From assembly GCA_021014945.1 (NCBI GenBank), contig MU266339.1, positions 1 to 64,000 of the forward strand: a stretch of 64,000 nt of DNA, in the 5' to 3' direction. The notes below the pieces were generated by a model. The model worked only from the letters and a program-made list of their open reading frames with translations, did not search any database and was not told the origin of the DNA. The DNA is from Leucogyrophana mollusca. Lineage: Eukaryota; Basidiomycota; Agaricomycetes; Boletales. The position numbers and the translations under genes were made by a program. Below, piece by piece: positions 12,101-23,629 of the stretch (its first letter is position 1; each line of letters begins with the position of its first letter).

Positions 12101-15100
12101 AGCTTGTTCGACATTGGTCTTGCAGATTCCAGGTTGAAAGCGTGGTTGCTTTGCTCGTAGTGCTCTGCCGGTTTCAATTGAACATGAATACCCAGAACAA
12201 AATATATGAGTATACTTACTGGATACTGCGGATGCTTCGACCACCAAATTGACGTTGAAATGTCTTGTAAGCTCGAGTGGACGTGGAAGCCAGTAGCGAA
12301 CAGAAAGAATCCAGCACCTCCGTGTACTTCATGTTCTTGAGAGATTTCCCTCCCACCACGCGCTCGGTCTTCTTCACCATAGCTTCGACCATGCCAAGAA
12401 CCACCTCCGACGACTTGTACAACCCGTCAGCAGCCCCTTTTGCAAAACGAAGCCAGGGACTGTTGCCATCATCCTAGTATCGACGGTCAGAACTATAGTA
12501 CTCAATGTCAAGGATAAAAGGGCCTACTTCTTCAATCAATTTCCGTACTCCCTTGTACTTCAGATAGATCTCACCGAGATCGGCACAACGATACCCTAAC
12601 GGCACATACTTCATGTTCTGTTCCTCGGGCATCTTGCGCTGGATGATGTTCTGGAATGTATGTAACTTCCGTAGACCCTGGCATTGTTCACATGGCGAGC
12701 CGTCCTCGGTCTTGGATAGGCTGAGGCCATCACAGGTGGACGAGAAGACAGCAGCCACATCCCGCCGATTGAGCCATTTGTAGTTTGATTGTTCGTAACG
12801 AACAACCATTCGCTGACGCTCCGCTGAAAGGTTGGGCCACCTCCGATCCTCGTCGCTGAGTGTTGGGAATAATTTTTGAATGATACACGGGCGAGAGATT
12901 GCACCACCACCTAACGCTGATGATCGGCTGAGATAGCGGTCGATCCGAGGGTCGGATTCTCTAGTGAGTCCAGGGCAAGGAAAATGTGGCAGGGAATGAG
13001 TGGAAGGGGGAGGTGATGGTATCGAAGCAGGCGGCATGAAGAAAGTGCGTAACGACTTTGTGATAACTCCTTTTTTGCGCCGCTGTCGACATTTTGAAGA
13101 GTCACGATGAACTTTCCAGCGTTTCGTGTCATAGAGAACACGCATCTTGATCCATTCAGTACATGTTGAGCATCGTACGGCTCTGAGATCATTGGCCTTG
13201 AATTCAGCGTGAGGATCATCGTGCAAGACCTTAGTCCGAAACTTGCGTAGGTTGTGTTGGTTGGCAACGAATCCAGGAGACGCTGCATTCTGTTTCAGCT
13301 CCTTCTGACGTGCCCAGGAACTCTTTCGGGTAGTCCCAGAACGGACATCCCAACGTGAACGAACACAGCGGTGCTCACTCGAGTCTGACTCGTCGCTGTC
13401 AGTGTCGCTGTCTGGTGCAGGTGAAGGGCGCTTGCGAGTAGTTGGTTGGAAGGAATGGAAGGGACGTTGATTGTGAACAGATTTGTCGGTTCGGTTAGGA
13501 GATTGTGGTTCGGGGGTGGGAGAATCATCTATGTCCATGGACCCGGAACTCGAGGGCAATGAAGCAGAGTCGATGGAGCCATTGGTCGAGCAGCAGTCCA
13601 CACCAGAGTCCTGCGAGGTCTTTGTCAGCTTGCGTGATACTGTAGAAACAGAGAAAATGCGTACACCACATTGATCGGGACACGAAAGATTTTCAGCCAG
13701 GCGTAAGAACCACTCCATACGAGCAATAGATGACCTGGCCTGTGACCAAGGTTCATATCCGAGATGCTCAGATGCAATCGAGCTCAGAAAGACGATCCCG
13801 CACGAGTGACTGTCATACTGGCGTGGTACTGGCAATGTTGACGATGTATGCGAGATCGGGCACTGATTGACTCCACGCCCCATTGCTGTGAGGTACCAAG
13901 TCAGCAGTCCCAGATCACCGGGCGAAGCGGTGGTGTTGGTGTGGAATCCATCCCGATACGCAAATGATCGATGTGGAATGTTGACCTGGATGCCAGCCCA
14001 GTGAACTCGCCCAGGGTTGACGGGTACTTCCAAAATGTCGACTCTCCCGTCAAGAATTGCGGTATCCACTGGGTGATGCTGACGAGGGGTGAAATGTTCG
14101 CTGCGAGATCTCTCACATCGAAGCGACTCCATGAAATGACAGTCTGCGATCATCACGCGACTCTGCTGTCCGAGTTCTCGCATTATGTATGCAGAGCCCG
14201 CATCAATCATGTCGTCATTAAGCCAATCGTCGCTGAGAAAGGCGGCGAGATCCGTGGCCGAAAAATGTGCGCAACCTAGCCCTGGCACCAATGTATCCCA
14301 AGGAATGTCCTCGAGACACTCCAGGCATTCCTCTGCTATTTCAACAGCAACGCTATCGCGTGACGAACTGATGGTGCACAACCAGTTCGAGGCTGTAACC
14401 CATTTCTGCAGCTTACGGTAAGCAACATCCAAGTCGCCCATAAGATTCTCTATCCAGAGAGGGAAACAATATGGAGGAGCATTGGAGATAAGGATGGATT
14501 TTGCACCCGACAGCCATGCATTGTTGAATCCGTCACGAAGAGCTCGAATGTGGGGTACTGCAGCTGCGAGCGCTGGTCCGCAGAGATTGACTAAGGCGTG
14601 TGTGAATTCGGATGACGTGGGATCATCATTGAGTATGTTGGGGGTGCTGTCGAGGGAATATGTCGGGGGAGTAATCGTTGGCGCAGGAGTGGCAAGTATC
14701 GACTTTGATCGAAGAACATCGGCAACGGATGTGAAAGGTGAAGGGATCAGAGTGCGCGAAGCACCCTTTGGGACAGACCGTGCCCTGTTGCGCGCATGTC
14801 GGACGTGACGCGGCATGTTGGGCCCCCATGTTTTTCCACACCCAATCCACTCAGACACCACGAAGGCATCTGGAGACTTGCTGTCGTCGTCATCATCGGT
14901 GACGACTTCAAGTCCTGGCATAGATCCATCATCAATGACGGCGTCATTGTCATTCCCCGCGCCCCAAAGAAGCGGAGTGTTCTGGTGCGTGCCCGAACCA
15001 CCCACAAGCTGCACTCGAGCAGCGGAAGGGCAAGACGACTGGGTGACCCGGCTACCTGGACTGCGAGAGGTTGTCACCGATGTTGGTTCCCGCAAGCGCT

Positions 15101-15560
15101 GAGGGGATAGAATCGAGACGGAGTTCGCATTTTCGACCAAACGGCGGAATCGGTCAAGCCGCATATGAGAAAAATGGGTTCGACGGTATCGCAAGGGACC
15201 ATGGAAAATGCGATGTAGAGGCAGTAAAGCAGGTGCCACCATATGACCTGGAGATTCTAGAGTTAATATCGAAAACCGCTCGGAGAAAAAGACGATCTTA
15301 CCAGAACAAATCAACAGTACTGAAAACTCAAAGGTCAGAACACAAGCCGCGAGAGCTATGCAGTGAGGGCTTCCATTCTGGCCGGAAAGTGTTCGAAGGA
15401 GAGTGAGAATGACAGTATTAGTGAACAGTAAGATACTGGCGCCAAAAAGTAATATCAAAGTAAGAAAACCAATGAACGTGAATGCGTCGGGAGAGCGTGG
15501 TTGTAAGACAGGACGAACTACAAGAGAGTCAGCAAACGGGACGACAAAAAACAATTGCAT
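9167..15560 (-). CDS. Ulp1 protease / zinc-finger / transposase fusion gene of the transposon
   Basis: Minus-strand multi-exon gene. Exon 12528-15560 encodes a Ulp1/C48-like cysteine protease: DDWLNDDMIDAG, His in VHWAGIQVN near residue 520, and Gln and Cys in QYDSHSCG near 585. A Cys/His cluster (CSTCTEW ... H ... C) lies near 797-823 and a CEQC near 957. Splicing at 12474-12527 joins KLIEE to DDGNSPW; further introns are 12165-12219 and 11839-11896. The long exon 10505-11838 carries the transposase-like core: QDSKHGAKTARNQLFTGARL, DRQDDRAAARLF and LPWLHSTEPCEHIFG, with plausible acidic catalytic residues. Three or more smaller exons follow to a stop at 9167, ending in an acidic tail. The start is uncertain: the first ATG (15560) adds a hydrophobic stretch, and ATG at 15164 is an alternative. 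The splice pattern argues for one fused protein, which transcript data would settle. Confidence 0.75.
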
Positions 15561-15913
15561 AGCTTACCTGGTTTCCTCATTTCGAGCGGCTTGCTTGCGA
15601 CTAGATGCTGAGGGCCCGTATGTAGAAGAAAACCAAACTGAGTGGGGCCCCCCATGGTATTTAACCTTGCTGACAATCATGAAAAAGTTTGTCGACTGGT
15701 CTGGTTCGAGATCCTCTGTGGGCGAGCCAAGAGGTCGTTAGTTTATTGCGCTGCCAAAGAAATAATGAGTAGATCGGCGGGACAAGTACACTAAAAGGTG
15801 CTTACCAGCTGACTGACATTGTGATTCGGAGAGTCGGAACTGTAATGTGCAGCATAAAACAATTAGTGGTCTTATCGTGCGCACTTACCATGGAGCCATT
15901 GCTCCGACGAGAG

Positions 15914-15948
15914 CTGAGCGCTGAGTGCTGAGCACTGAGGCCTGAGTG
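15914..15948 (+). repeat. 7-bp tandem repeat (CTGAGNN x5)
   Basis: Five perfectly phased heptamers of the form CTGAGNN at 15914, 15921, 15928, 15935 and 15942, inside the right part of the transposon between the gene start and the right terminal repeat. Confidence 0.85.
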
Positions 15949-16152
15949 CGAGGCTTGAGACGCGTTGCATTCGCCGGCCACGTGCGGTGGAAGTAGAAGC
16001 CCATATACGTCCGCCCAACTGGATCGGACCTTGCTCCAGACGACCCACCCGCGCCCGCACGTAGGATCGGACATTTTTCGGATTTTCGGCCTTTTGGTCC
16101 GTATTTGGATAGGACCTACCCGGAATTTTGGAGGGGTTTCCGTCAGCCCACC

Positions 16153-16186
16153 GGATACACCCTCCAAGGGTATATGCAGGGGTCCT
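16153..16186 (-). repeat. Right terminal inverted repeat
   Basis: 34 bp ending TATATGCAGGGGTCCT on the plus strand; imperfect inverse of 8779-8812 (four mismatches). Confidence 0.88.
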
Positions 16187-16194
16187 GGTTTAGC
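16187..16194. repeat. Right target-site duplication of the transposon
   Basis: GGTTTAGC directly after the right inverted repeat, identical to 8771-8778. Confidence 0.88.
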
Positions 16195-16294
16195 TTCTCA
16201 TGGGACTCGCACAGGAACTTCGTGTTAAGTCGGACTACTTGCTAACCTCCACTTTACTTCACTTTCTAGATCATCCATATCATTGGCTGTCACC

Positions 16295-17243
16295 ATGCGG
16301 CTCTACTTCTCAACTGACCACGTCCGCAATAGCACTATCACGAACGGACAAGGCCAAGTGCTCTACAAAACTGTGACCCCGTTCAGGCCCTTCTTCATGA
16401 AGGGCACAAGCACCATCTGGAAGATCGTGCCTAACTCCCAGCCTATTTACACTGGTCGCAGGCGCAATTCCTCTTTTGAAGTGGAGGATGACGAGGGGGA
16501 TGGACCACAAGATGACGACGCTAATGCCGTTCCGGCCGGCGAAGACGTCGAGGAAGCCGACAACAGTAGCTTTGAAGGCGAGGAGGTGCTCCACATCGAC
16601 ATGCAAGATCAATTCACGCAGCTCGCCCAGATAGAATTTCGGAGGCTGCAGTCCTCACGGCTACGATGGTGTGGCGCCAACAGGCTTGGCCGAGGCGAAG
16701 TGACGACAAAGGAGTTTATACCAGCTCGAGGCATAGCTCGCACGTCAGTTCGTCTTCTGCCTGTCCCTGTCGTTGCTGTGTATTTAGACCATCCGAGCAG
16801 CAACCGTATCTTCACTGGACCCGATGGACGGTCCTACCGATGGCACCTTGGCTTGCGCGTCTGCAAAGTTTGTGCTCTCTTCAGGGGCATGTTCAACAAA
16901 TCGAACTCACCGCCTTAACCCCCAGCTTTATGTTGAAAGTGACCCCAAGACGCCCATCGCTCAATATCATCGATACAAAGTAGGGGGAATCGAAAGCAAG
17001 CGAACCCAGCCTGGTTACCTGGAGATCTTACTTCCCAAACTCGCACAAGCGGCGTACAAGCCCCCTGAGGGCAACGTCGTCGATATCACTGACTACACGG
17101 ACCACGAGCTTGAAAGCGCTCTTGACGGGGAGAAGATTAACCCTGAGCTGCTGGACGTGTTTATCGTGACGTTCATCTATGTCGAGAAATTAAGAAGAGA
17201 GAGGGAGCAGGCCGCCAGAAGAGACCTACGCTGGAACTACTAG
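16295..17243 (+). CDS. DUF6593 family protein
   Basis: Two exons, 16295-16867 and 16926-17243, joined across a 58-nt phase-0 intron; 296 residues. The N-terminus MRLYFSTDHVRNSTITNGQG is typical of the basidiomycete DUF6593 family. An acidic loop of about 50 residues (DDEGDGPQDDDANAVPAGED) follows, then QLAQIEF, the family-typical FTGPDGRSYRWHLG, and a C-terminus with YLEILLP and DVFIVTFIYVEKLRRERE. The start chosen is the ATG in CACCATG; the upstream in-frame TTG is unlikely. Function of the family is unknown; the fold is probably a small beta-rich cytosolic domain. The transposon ends only 109 bp upstream of this ATG, so its native promoter has been displaced or replaced, which may alter expression. 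The reading frame itself is intact. Confidence 0.85.
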
Positions 17244-17470
17244 GCAATATCATTTCGTCGCTATCTCCTCGACCGCATGATTAACGACAACCGAATTCGC
17301 GCTAAGTTACACTCGTACCGGCCGGCATTGTCATCATACAAAATCTAAACTGTGATATAATTCCCGTTGAGCAAAGACAGACATGTATGTATAACTCTTG
17401 AAGCGTTCCTTTCAAGATCGGGTATTCTCGACTACGTCGACGTTTTCTTGCACCAGTGGCAACCCTTTAA

Positions 17471-17700
17471 TTAAATGGCTAACGTCGGCATACTTGAGAA
17501 CCCAGCCTTCAATTCAACAGCTCTACTCCTACCCATTCCCATCATCCTATACTCGACGAGAGTAATACTCGCATTGAAGCAATTACCGACCTTCATATCG
17601 GGCGGGAAAAGTACTTTGCTGAGAATGAGGGTGCGTATGAGTGTGGAGATCAGTCCGCCGTGTGAGGCAACGAGGATGTTAAGTTTTGAACCACCCTATG
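17471..17700 (-). pseudogene. Histidine phosphatase (phosphoglycerate-mutase-like) C-terminal fragment
   Basis: On the minus strand, a frame ending at TAA 17471-17473 reads NILVASHGGLISTLIRTL, which matches the second conserved histidine segment (VSHGG) of the histidine phosphatase superfamily. About 45 further residues end in MPTLAI. Just upstream the frame meets a stop (TAG near 17696), and the N-terminal RHG segment is absent because the wax-synthase-like gene begins to occupy the strand at 17913. I tried an intron linking it to the open frame at 17700-17913 (EFYKELG...), but the phases do not match. It is most simply a gene remnant, though an unusual intron cannot be excluded. Confidence 0.6.
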
Positions 17701-17912
17701 GCCCGGGGCCCAATTCTCCAGACATTGAATACGACCGTGAATGTCGTGTAGAACGATATAGCTGGGCAGGGGTTCATACGTGTGGACTTCCACGTCCATC
17801 ACTCTGTTTTTACCCAGCTCTTTGTAGAACTCGATGGGCCGCGGTAGCAACCGGGAGATATAGGTTCTATGGCTGACAACACGAGTGTGAGACAATCGAT
17901 GGAGATGCGCCA

Positions 17913-19216
17913 TTACGAAGCATACTGGTGTAAGAAGTGGTCAAAGCTGGTAATTATATGAACAACCACCCCTCTAACAGGGGCTGCGCTATCCAAGATG
18001 GTTGAACATCCAAGCATGCCGGCTTCAGCCCAGGCATCGACCATGAAATTGCCCCACAGCACCAACCAGAACATAGTCCATACCCACCCAGCCCACCCTC
18101 CCACTTTCCTTCCGCTTACCACCATGTATACGCGTTCCAGTATCATGCCGAAACCCATCATCGAGAACGGCACGATCATGCGCCAGAGCTCTGCATTTTC
18201 GTCCAACACGAGGAGCGCTAGGTGATGGAACACAGCTGAGGCCAGGAATGCTCCCATAATGCCGCCCACACGCCCGCCGAAGTAAGAAAAAGGCCGTGCA
18301 CCTAGGAACACGAATGTTCGCCGAAACCATTGATGCCAACGCTTTCCCCAGAATTCTCTCAGCGAGGTTGAGGTCCAAGGCGCGTCAAAAGCACGCGGCC
18401 ATTGGTCATGTTCCTGCTGGAGTAGAATGATGCCGGCGATGGTGGTGAGCTCATAGCCGCACTGTAGCACGTTGTACACTGCAAACGCAGTCATAGTCGC
18501 GATGATGCTAGAGCGGAAGTAACGAACTGGTGGGGACAGCGAGAGGTCGAAAATGGTTCCACCGTTAAGCGATCCAATGCCGGATGGAGAGAAGGTCTGA
18601 ACTGCGGTGTGAAGCGCGCCGCAAGTTAACGCGTGAACAATGCCCGACACGACTGTGGCCAACACAAAACGTGTTCTGGAATTGGTTGGACGCGTTTCCG
18701 GTGGGACATAGAGGCCATCGGACCAATCCCAGTCATGCCCCCGTAAATTGATCATCAAATCCAGGGCATTCGACAAGACATGAGAACTGCGCGATGTGAT
18801 CTTCGGGTTTTTTCCATTCATATGCCGTCTTCTTATCGGCTGCTTAGGCAGCGTCCATTCGAGGGTGCGTGTGGCGATGCAAAACATTGAAAGCTGAACG
18901 TCGAACAACGTCACTTAGCACAAGGTTCGACCATGTATACCATCCAGCTCACCGCCAGGTCGATGTTCCAAAAAGCTTGCCGAGGATCATTCATTGAGAA
19001 GTCCGTCGACAGTGCTGCACGGAACGCAAGAAACAGTGTGATTGGCCATAGGGCCAAACGGATCCAACGTGTTTGAGGTATGAGGACGAGGACTGCGGTT
19101 GCAAAGTAACAAACGATGGGAGGAAGGATATCTGAAACGAAACCATGTGCAGTTAACGGTGACCTTGTTGAGGCTAGGCGCAGGACATCTCTCGTAGCTA
19201 TCAGAGCGAAAGACAT
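17913..19216 (-). CDS. Wax synthase-like membrane-bound O-acyltransferase
   Basis: Two exons on the minus strand: 18953-19216 and 17913-18893, with a 59-nt phase-0 intron (GTGAGC...TTCAG); 414 residues. Exon 1 carries a hydrophobic stretch (IVCYFATAVLVLIPQTR) and ends at FWNIDLA. Exon 2 continues LSMFCIATRTLEWT and has several membrane spans. It also has the family motif FWGKRWHQWFR at about 269-279 and FHHL at about 310-313, whose His is the likely catalytic residue of the MBOAT/wax-synthase domain. Such enzymes transfer an acyl group to an alcohol; in fungi they often sit in specialised-metabolite clusters. The gene lies 380 bp downstream of a co-oriented DHA2 transporter. The start is somewhat uncertain because the true N-terminus could lie further upstream. 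A decayed copy of exon 1 is found at 59890-60186. Confidence 0.82.
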
Positions 19217-19594
19217 CGCTCAGGCTGATCGGGAGGTGGTTCAAACGCAAATCCGGTGCAAAGGGCACATCTCGACTAGTCAGGGTCAGGGAACCGAGCA
19301 CGTACCCGAGATATTCGGGTCGACCTTGTACCTCGTCGAACGCATGGACAATATCTGCGATAAACGTGGATGGAATGAGTAGAAGTAGAGCAGCAAATAA
19401 AGTACATTAATGTTCTAAGAGTGGTGGCTAGTTGTGTCGGATATGATCGTGGGCTGTATCGTGATATAACCAAGGGCATTGAGTCATACATACAACTAGA
19501 ATGCGTGGCGTCTTCCGTGAGTCCTTTTAAAACTGACCGTGGATGTTGCGTTTCAGTGATTGGTGTGCACATCTTTTCATCAGTGGCATTAAGA

Positions 19595-22365
19595 TCATAC
19601 TTCTGTCTTCCCTGCCTCTTTTTCCGCCTCAGCGATCGAGCTCGTCCGTGTTTTCTCAGTAGCATCGTCGCGTAACACATCTTCAACGTCTGCGTCCTTC
19701 GTATCCTGCTCTGCGCTGGTCTCCCCTTTCTCAACATCAACAGGCTTCCCGTCCGCTCGAACAACAGTGCGCTGTAGCGAATAGGCACGCATGAATAGAA
19801 CCAGGATAAACCCAACCGCTGAAATAGGCGTGTTCATGATCCATATCGTGCTGATCGACTTTGAGTACGCATGCATGAGTGCGTTCCGCACCGAGACGTC
19901 CTGAAATGAGACATTAGCAAGGTCCTTAGTAGGGTAGTAAAAGCGGAAACTGCTTTCACTGACAGCGATTTGATGGATCTTCGAGATGCCTCCGTTCAAT
20001 GCGGCAGCACTGGTGCTGCCTTCGAGTCCAGGGATTCCCGCCAATTTTTGTGGCAGGACACTTGCAATGATAGCCTCTCCGACAGCGATGCCAACCGCAC
20101 CGCCTACTGTCCTAAAGGCGGGGGCAAATCGTAAGTATGATGTGAGGAGACAGCAGAATAACCACAAACCTGAGGAACATGAAGGCGCCCGAACTCGTGG
20201 CCATATCCTTGATAGGCATCGCAGCCTGGAGTGCAATGATCGGTGTCTACGCAAGAATTAATATTGATCACCCCCGTTCACGCAGAAGTGACTCACCTGG
20301 AACAGGCACCCAATGCCCAGTGTCGCGATAAGGGGGTATATTTCTTGTACGGCTCTGCAACAAAAACATCAGCAGGAGCAGGTGTAGCCGAGGTGTAGGG
20401 GCTTACGTGCTAGACGTATTGTCCAACATGATCATGAGCCCCCAGCCGATTGTCATGACCGCCCAGGCAATCGAGATGACGTAACGATAAGAACCTGTAC
20501 GCGAGACGATGATGCCTGAAACTATGGCCATGATAGCCGTGCCGAGAGAGTATGGGATCATTCTAGCAGTCGGTGGATGAGGACAAATATTATCAACACA
20601 ACAGGGCCACTGCATCTCACCTGATACCAGCGCCTGTCGCTGATGCTCCGAGAACTGACCGTAACGATTTAGCAATCAATTCATTGAAGACAGCACGGAA
20701 AGGTCACACACCCTGATAATATAGCGGCAGGTAGCTAGAAGCTGGTTAATGGTGTGAATGCATCGGGGATGCAATAACTTACTAAGAACCTAGTAAAATA
20801 GGCGAAGTCATCAGTTTGCTAGCTTGATTCCGCGAAGAGAATGCTTACCGCCGAAGAATGCCACAGCGTGGAAGAAGCCAGTGATTAAGATAATTCCAGT
20901 GGTTCGCGTCTGCGGACAGAGGCATTAGAAGGAGAGAAGCTTAGTCGGATGACTGAGCTTACCTTGAATAACCGTGCAGGGATAATGGCCGATCTCGTCG
21001 TGAATACTTCATTGATGGCTCCGGCAACTAGCAGGACGCCGCCAACCGTGAGGAGAGCGATTGTTTTCGGACTCGACCCTATTTAAATCATGAATATAGA
21101 ATTGAAATGGGGAAGGATGTTGCTGACAGCTAGTCTGACTGAAGTTGAACCCAACGAGGAAGCAGACAACTCCACCGACCAGGGAAAAGAGGCCGATAAA
21201 ATCGAATTGCTGGGCATATTCGCGCACCGGTTTCCTTTGATGCGGATTCAAATTCAAGAAAAAGAACAGCAAGGCCCCCGCAACACCGCCAGTGGGTCTA
21301 CACGGACATTTGGTCAGTTAGAATATGGCGCTTAGATCAATCGTGGATCAATCGCACAGGTTAATGAAGAAACACCTGAATAGCAGATAGGTGATGAGCC
21401 AACATGACGCAAGCTCATAATAAACATACAACATACCATCTCCAGGATACATGGTCAGCGAACGCCTAGCGAGTGACAATTGTCAGTATGTAGCATGGAT
21501 TACGGTACTCCAACTCACTCCGCCTAGTAATGGTCCAACAACGCTTAAGGACAGAAGGTCAGAGGGGTTAACACTGTGACGACGGGGAAGTACCTGGCAA
21601 TACCATACGTGGCACCTATCAAACCACCATATTTCGCTCGGCTGTTAAGTGCTTGTTAGTGCTCTTTCTTACCTGAACAGAAAGGAACCTACTCTTGTAG
21701 AGGAACGATATCCGATATGGTGATTACAACCAATTGGATGATACCACCTCCGCCGATACCTTGTATCGCGCGAGACACAATCAACCAAGTCATGCTTTGT
21801 GCGGCACCGCACAGAGCAGAGCCAATCTATGCTGAGCTTGAGTAAACAAACGTGCAAGAGAATAAAGTTGCGCACCAGAAATAGGGCGATGGATCCATAC
21901 AACATAGGTTTTCGACCTGATAATGTGCTTCAGGCCGCTGAAATGGGGGATAGCGGGGACAAGACCTACCAATCATGTCTGATAGTTTACCGTACAAGGG
22001 CCCGAAAGCGCCTGCAGCTAACATATAAGCACTAAAGATGACATCAGAAAAGGTAAACGCATCATTGAACTGCTGAGATTACCTGCCCACCCAGCTGTAG
22101 TTATCTCCACCCCCAAGGTGAGCGACAATTGTCGGCAAGGCAGTGGCCACAATGGTCTATGCGGGACTTGGTTTCAGCTGAAAGGGCACGCACATTACAT
22201 AGATAGACGCACCTGGTCTAACGCTGCAAGGAACGTTGAGCACATCAAGCCAAAGAAAACAATCCCCAGACGATTCTCTGGTAGGACGTGTTCATCGTTC
22301 TTCTTCCAAGATTCGCCGGGCTTTGCCTTCTCGACTTTATTTACGGGTGCTGTGGAGGCTGCCAT
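19595..22365 (-). CDS. DHA2-type major facilitator transporter (14 TM), copy 1
   Basis: Minus-strand gene split by many short introns. It starts MAASTAPVNKVEKAKPGESW at 22365 and ends GKTEV with TGA at 19595-19597. Readable segments in order: LGIVFFGLMCSTFLAALDQ (TM1), AGAFGPLYGKLSDMIGR (motif A region), PTGGVAGALLFFFLNLNPHQ, FDFIGLFSLVGGVVCFLVGF, KTIALLTVGGVLLVAGAINE, MIPYSLGTAIMAIVSGIIVS, ISIAWAVMTIGWGLMIMLDN, AMPIKDMATSSGAFMF, TVGGAVGIAVGEAIIASVLP, and an acidic/basic cytosolic tail. This is the pattern of proton-coupled multidrug or metabolite exporters of the plasma membrane. An 18-nt micro-exon lies at 21358-21375. It sits upstream of, and on the same strand as, the wax-synthase-like gene, so joint export of an acylated product is possible. 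A near-identical inverted copy begins at 61793. Confidence 0.85.
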
Positions 22366-23629
22366 TGTGGAACAACTCCCGATGCTTGATAACGGGGCTA
22401 GTGTTGGGGTTCGAGAGCGAGAGGTTGACGATCTTTCAAAAGGCGCCTCACAAGATATATAGGGAAAAGGGAACGCGGTGACGCCTGGCCAACGCGTATG
22501 AATTCGGCAAAGCAAAAGTTTGCGTGCGTCCGACGTCGGGCGTTCCACGGCCTCCCCACCCAATGACTCCGCTACAGGTAGTGGATTTGTCACCCTTCGG
22601 ACAAATCAGACTGCGAGACCGCGGCAGCACGAAATGACATTGACAGCATTTCGGGGTCTGAAGAGTTCCATCACATGGTTGCTGCCGCCGTATCTTCCAC
22701 ATATCAGATAAGATAAAATTTTACACTGCGCGTCTGTGCGGGCGCCAAGCCAATGCTGACGAACTTTGCGTCCGATGGTCACACGACGAGACGCGAGTGA
22801 CTCGACCACGAACCCAACATGACGCGATGCTGCAAATGTGGATGTCAACACAGTTAGAAATTGGGAACAGGTAGCAAGCACGAAAAAATGCTGAGTAACC
22901 AGCACCCGAGTGGAACAATCCTCGAGGCACACATTAGGCACCGTCAGCCCGGGCCAACATTATGGGGCTTGGGAATCGCGATTCCCATTGTTTTCTGAAG
23001 CACAGCTAGGATGTGCGGCTCGGAAAGACTGCCGCGACACAACACTTGTAACAAGACGGTGTGGGTCCTCATCCATTCTTTGGTGTCCCTGTAGTATTAT
23101 TCGAGACGACCCGACTCCATTCAACACACCACTACAAAATTGCATCAAAACTCAGTAAGAGTGACAGTTAGCTGGACACAAACCATACACACTCGCTCGG
23201 GACGAAACAACGACTTGGACGTTGCCACGCTGCCTTCTCTCTGTCGGCGCAAGTCGCTTTGTCGAAGCCGGACTTCGGAAACGTGGATCGGAGTTCTTAT
23301 TCAGCTCGGCATCTGTGCGTAGTTGCGTGCTGCATAGTTTTCGACATGGCCCCACTGCATTCACTCCGTGTCAACGCGCTTCACACAATACCAATCTTGC
23401 AGTGTACATTCGGCAGTGCACTCGGACGCATCGCGAAAATCTTGTTGAACCTGTCGAGTACCGGCAGTACATTGACTATTGACCCCCCCCTGGGTTAGGA
23501 TCCTGCAACTGGCCCCGCCACACTTAGTCTCTAGGGTTGTCGAAGAAGCCGTGCAGCTTCGCCTCGAGTGTGACTGGATGCCATTCTATCGCTTTGGATG
23601 TACTGGTATGTTGGGCTTATCGCTTCGTT
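22366..23629. other. Upstream region of transporter copy 1 (duplicated, no gene)
   Basis: No supportable gene. The sequence is shared at high similarity with the region upstream of transporter copy 2 (60740-61790, inverted), for example around 23190-23400. Short frames on both strands are disrupted differently in the two copies, which argues against a conserved protein here. Confidence 0.6.

Larger units (their letters stand above)
8779..16186 (-). mobile_element. Complete 7.4-kb DNA transposon, KDZ (Zisupton/Dileera)-like
   Basis: The element is bounded by 34-bp imperfect terminal inverted repeats (30 of 34 positions match, beginning AGGACCCCTGCATAT). A perfect 8-bp target-site duplication GGTTTAGC flanks it. 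Inside are 40-bp subterminal tandem repeats at the left end, related ACGTCCG/GGGCGGACGT motifs near both ends, a 7-bp tandem repeat near the right end, and one long minus-strand gene with a Ulp1-like protease followed by a transposase. Transposases linked to Ulp1-like cysteine proteases, with 8-bp duplications, are known from the Zisupton/KDZ group. The assignment here is inference from architecture, because I cannot align the core. Intact ends and an exact duplication point to a fairly recent insertion. Confidence 0.85.

Noticed and set aside
13971..15741. Several plus-strand frames of about 100 codons opposite the transposase gene
   Set aside because: Antisense shadows of the long minus-strand Ulp1/transposase frame.
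17696..17813. Intron joining EFYKELG to the histidine phosphatase tail
   Set aside because: Splice sites exist, but donor and acceptor phases do not match, so the join would break the frame.
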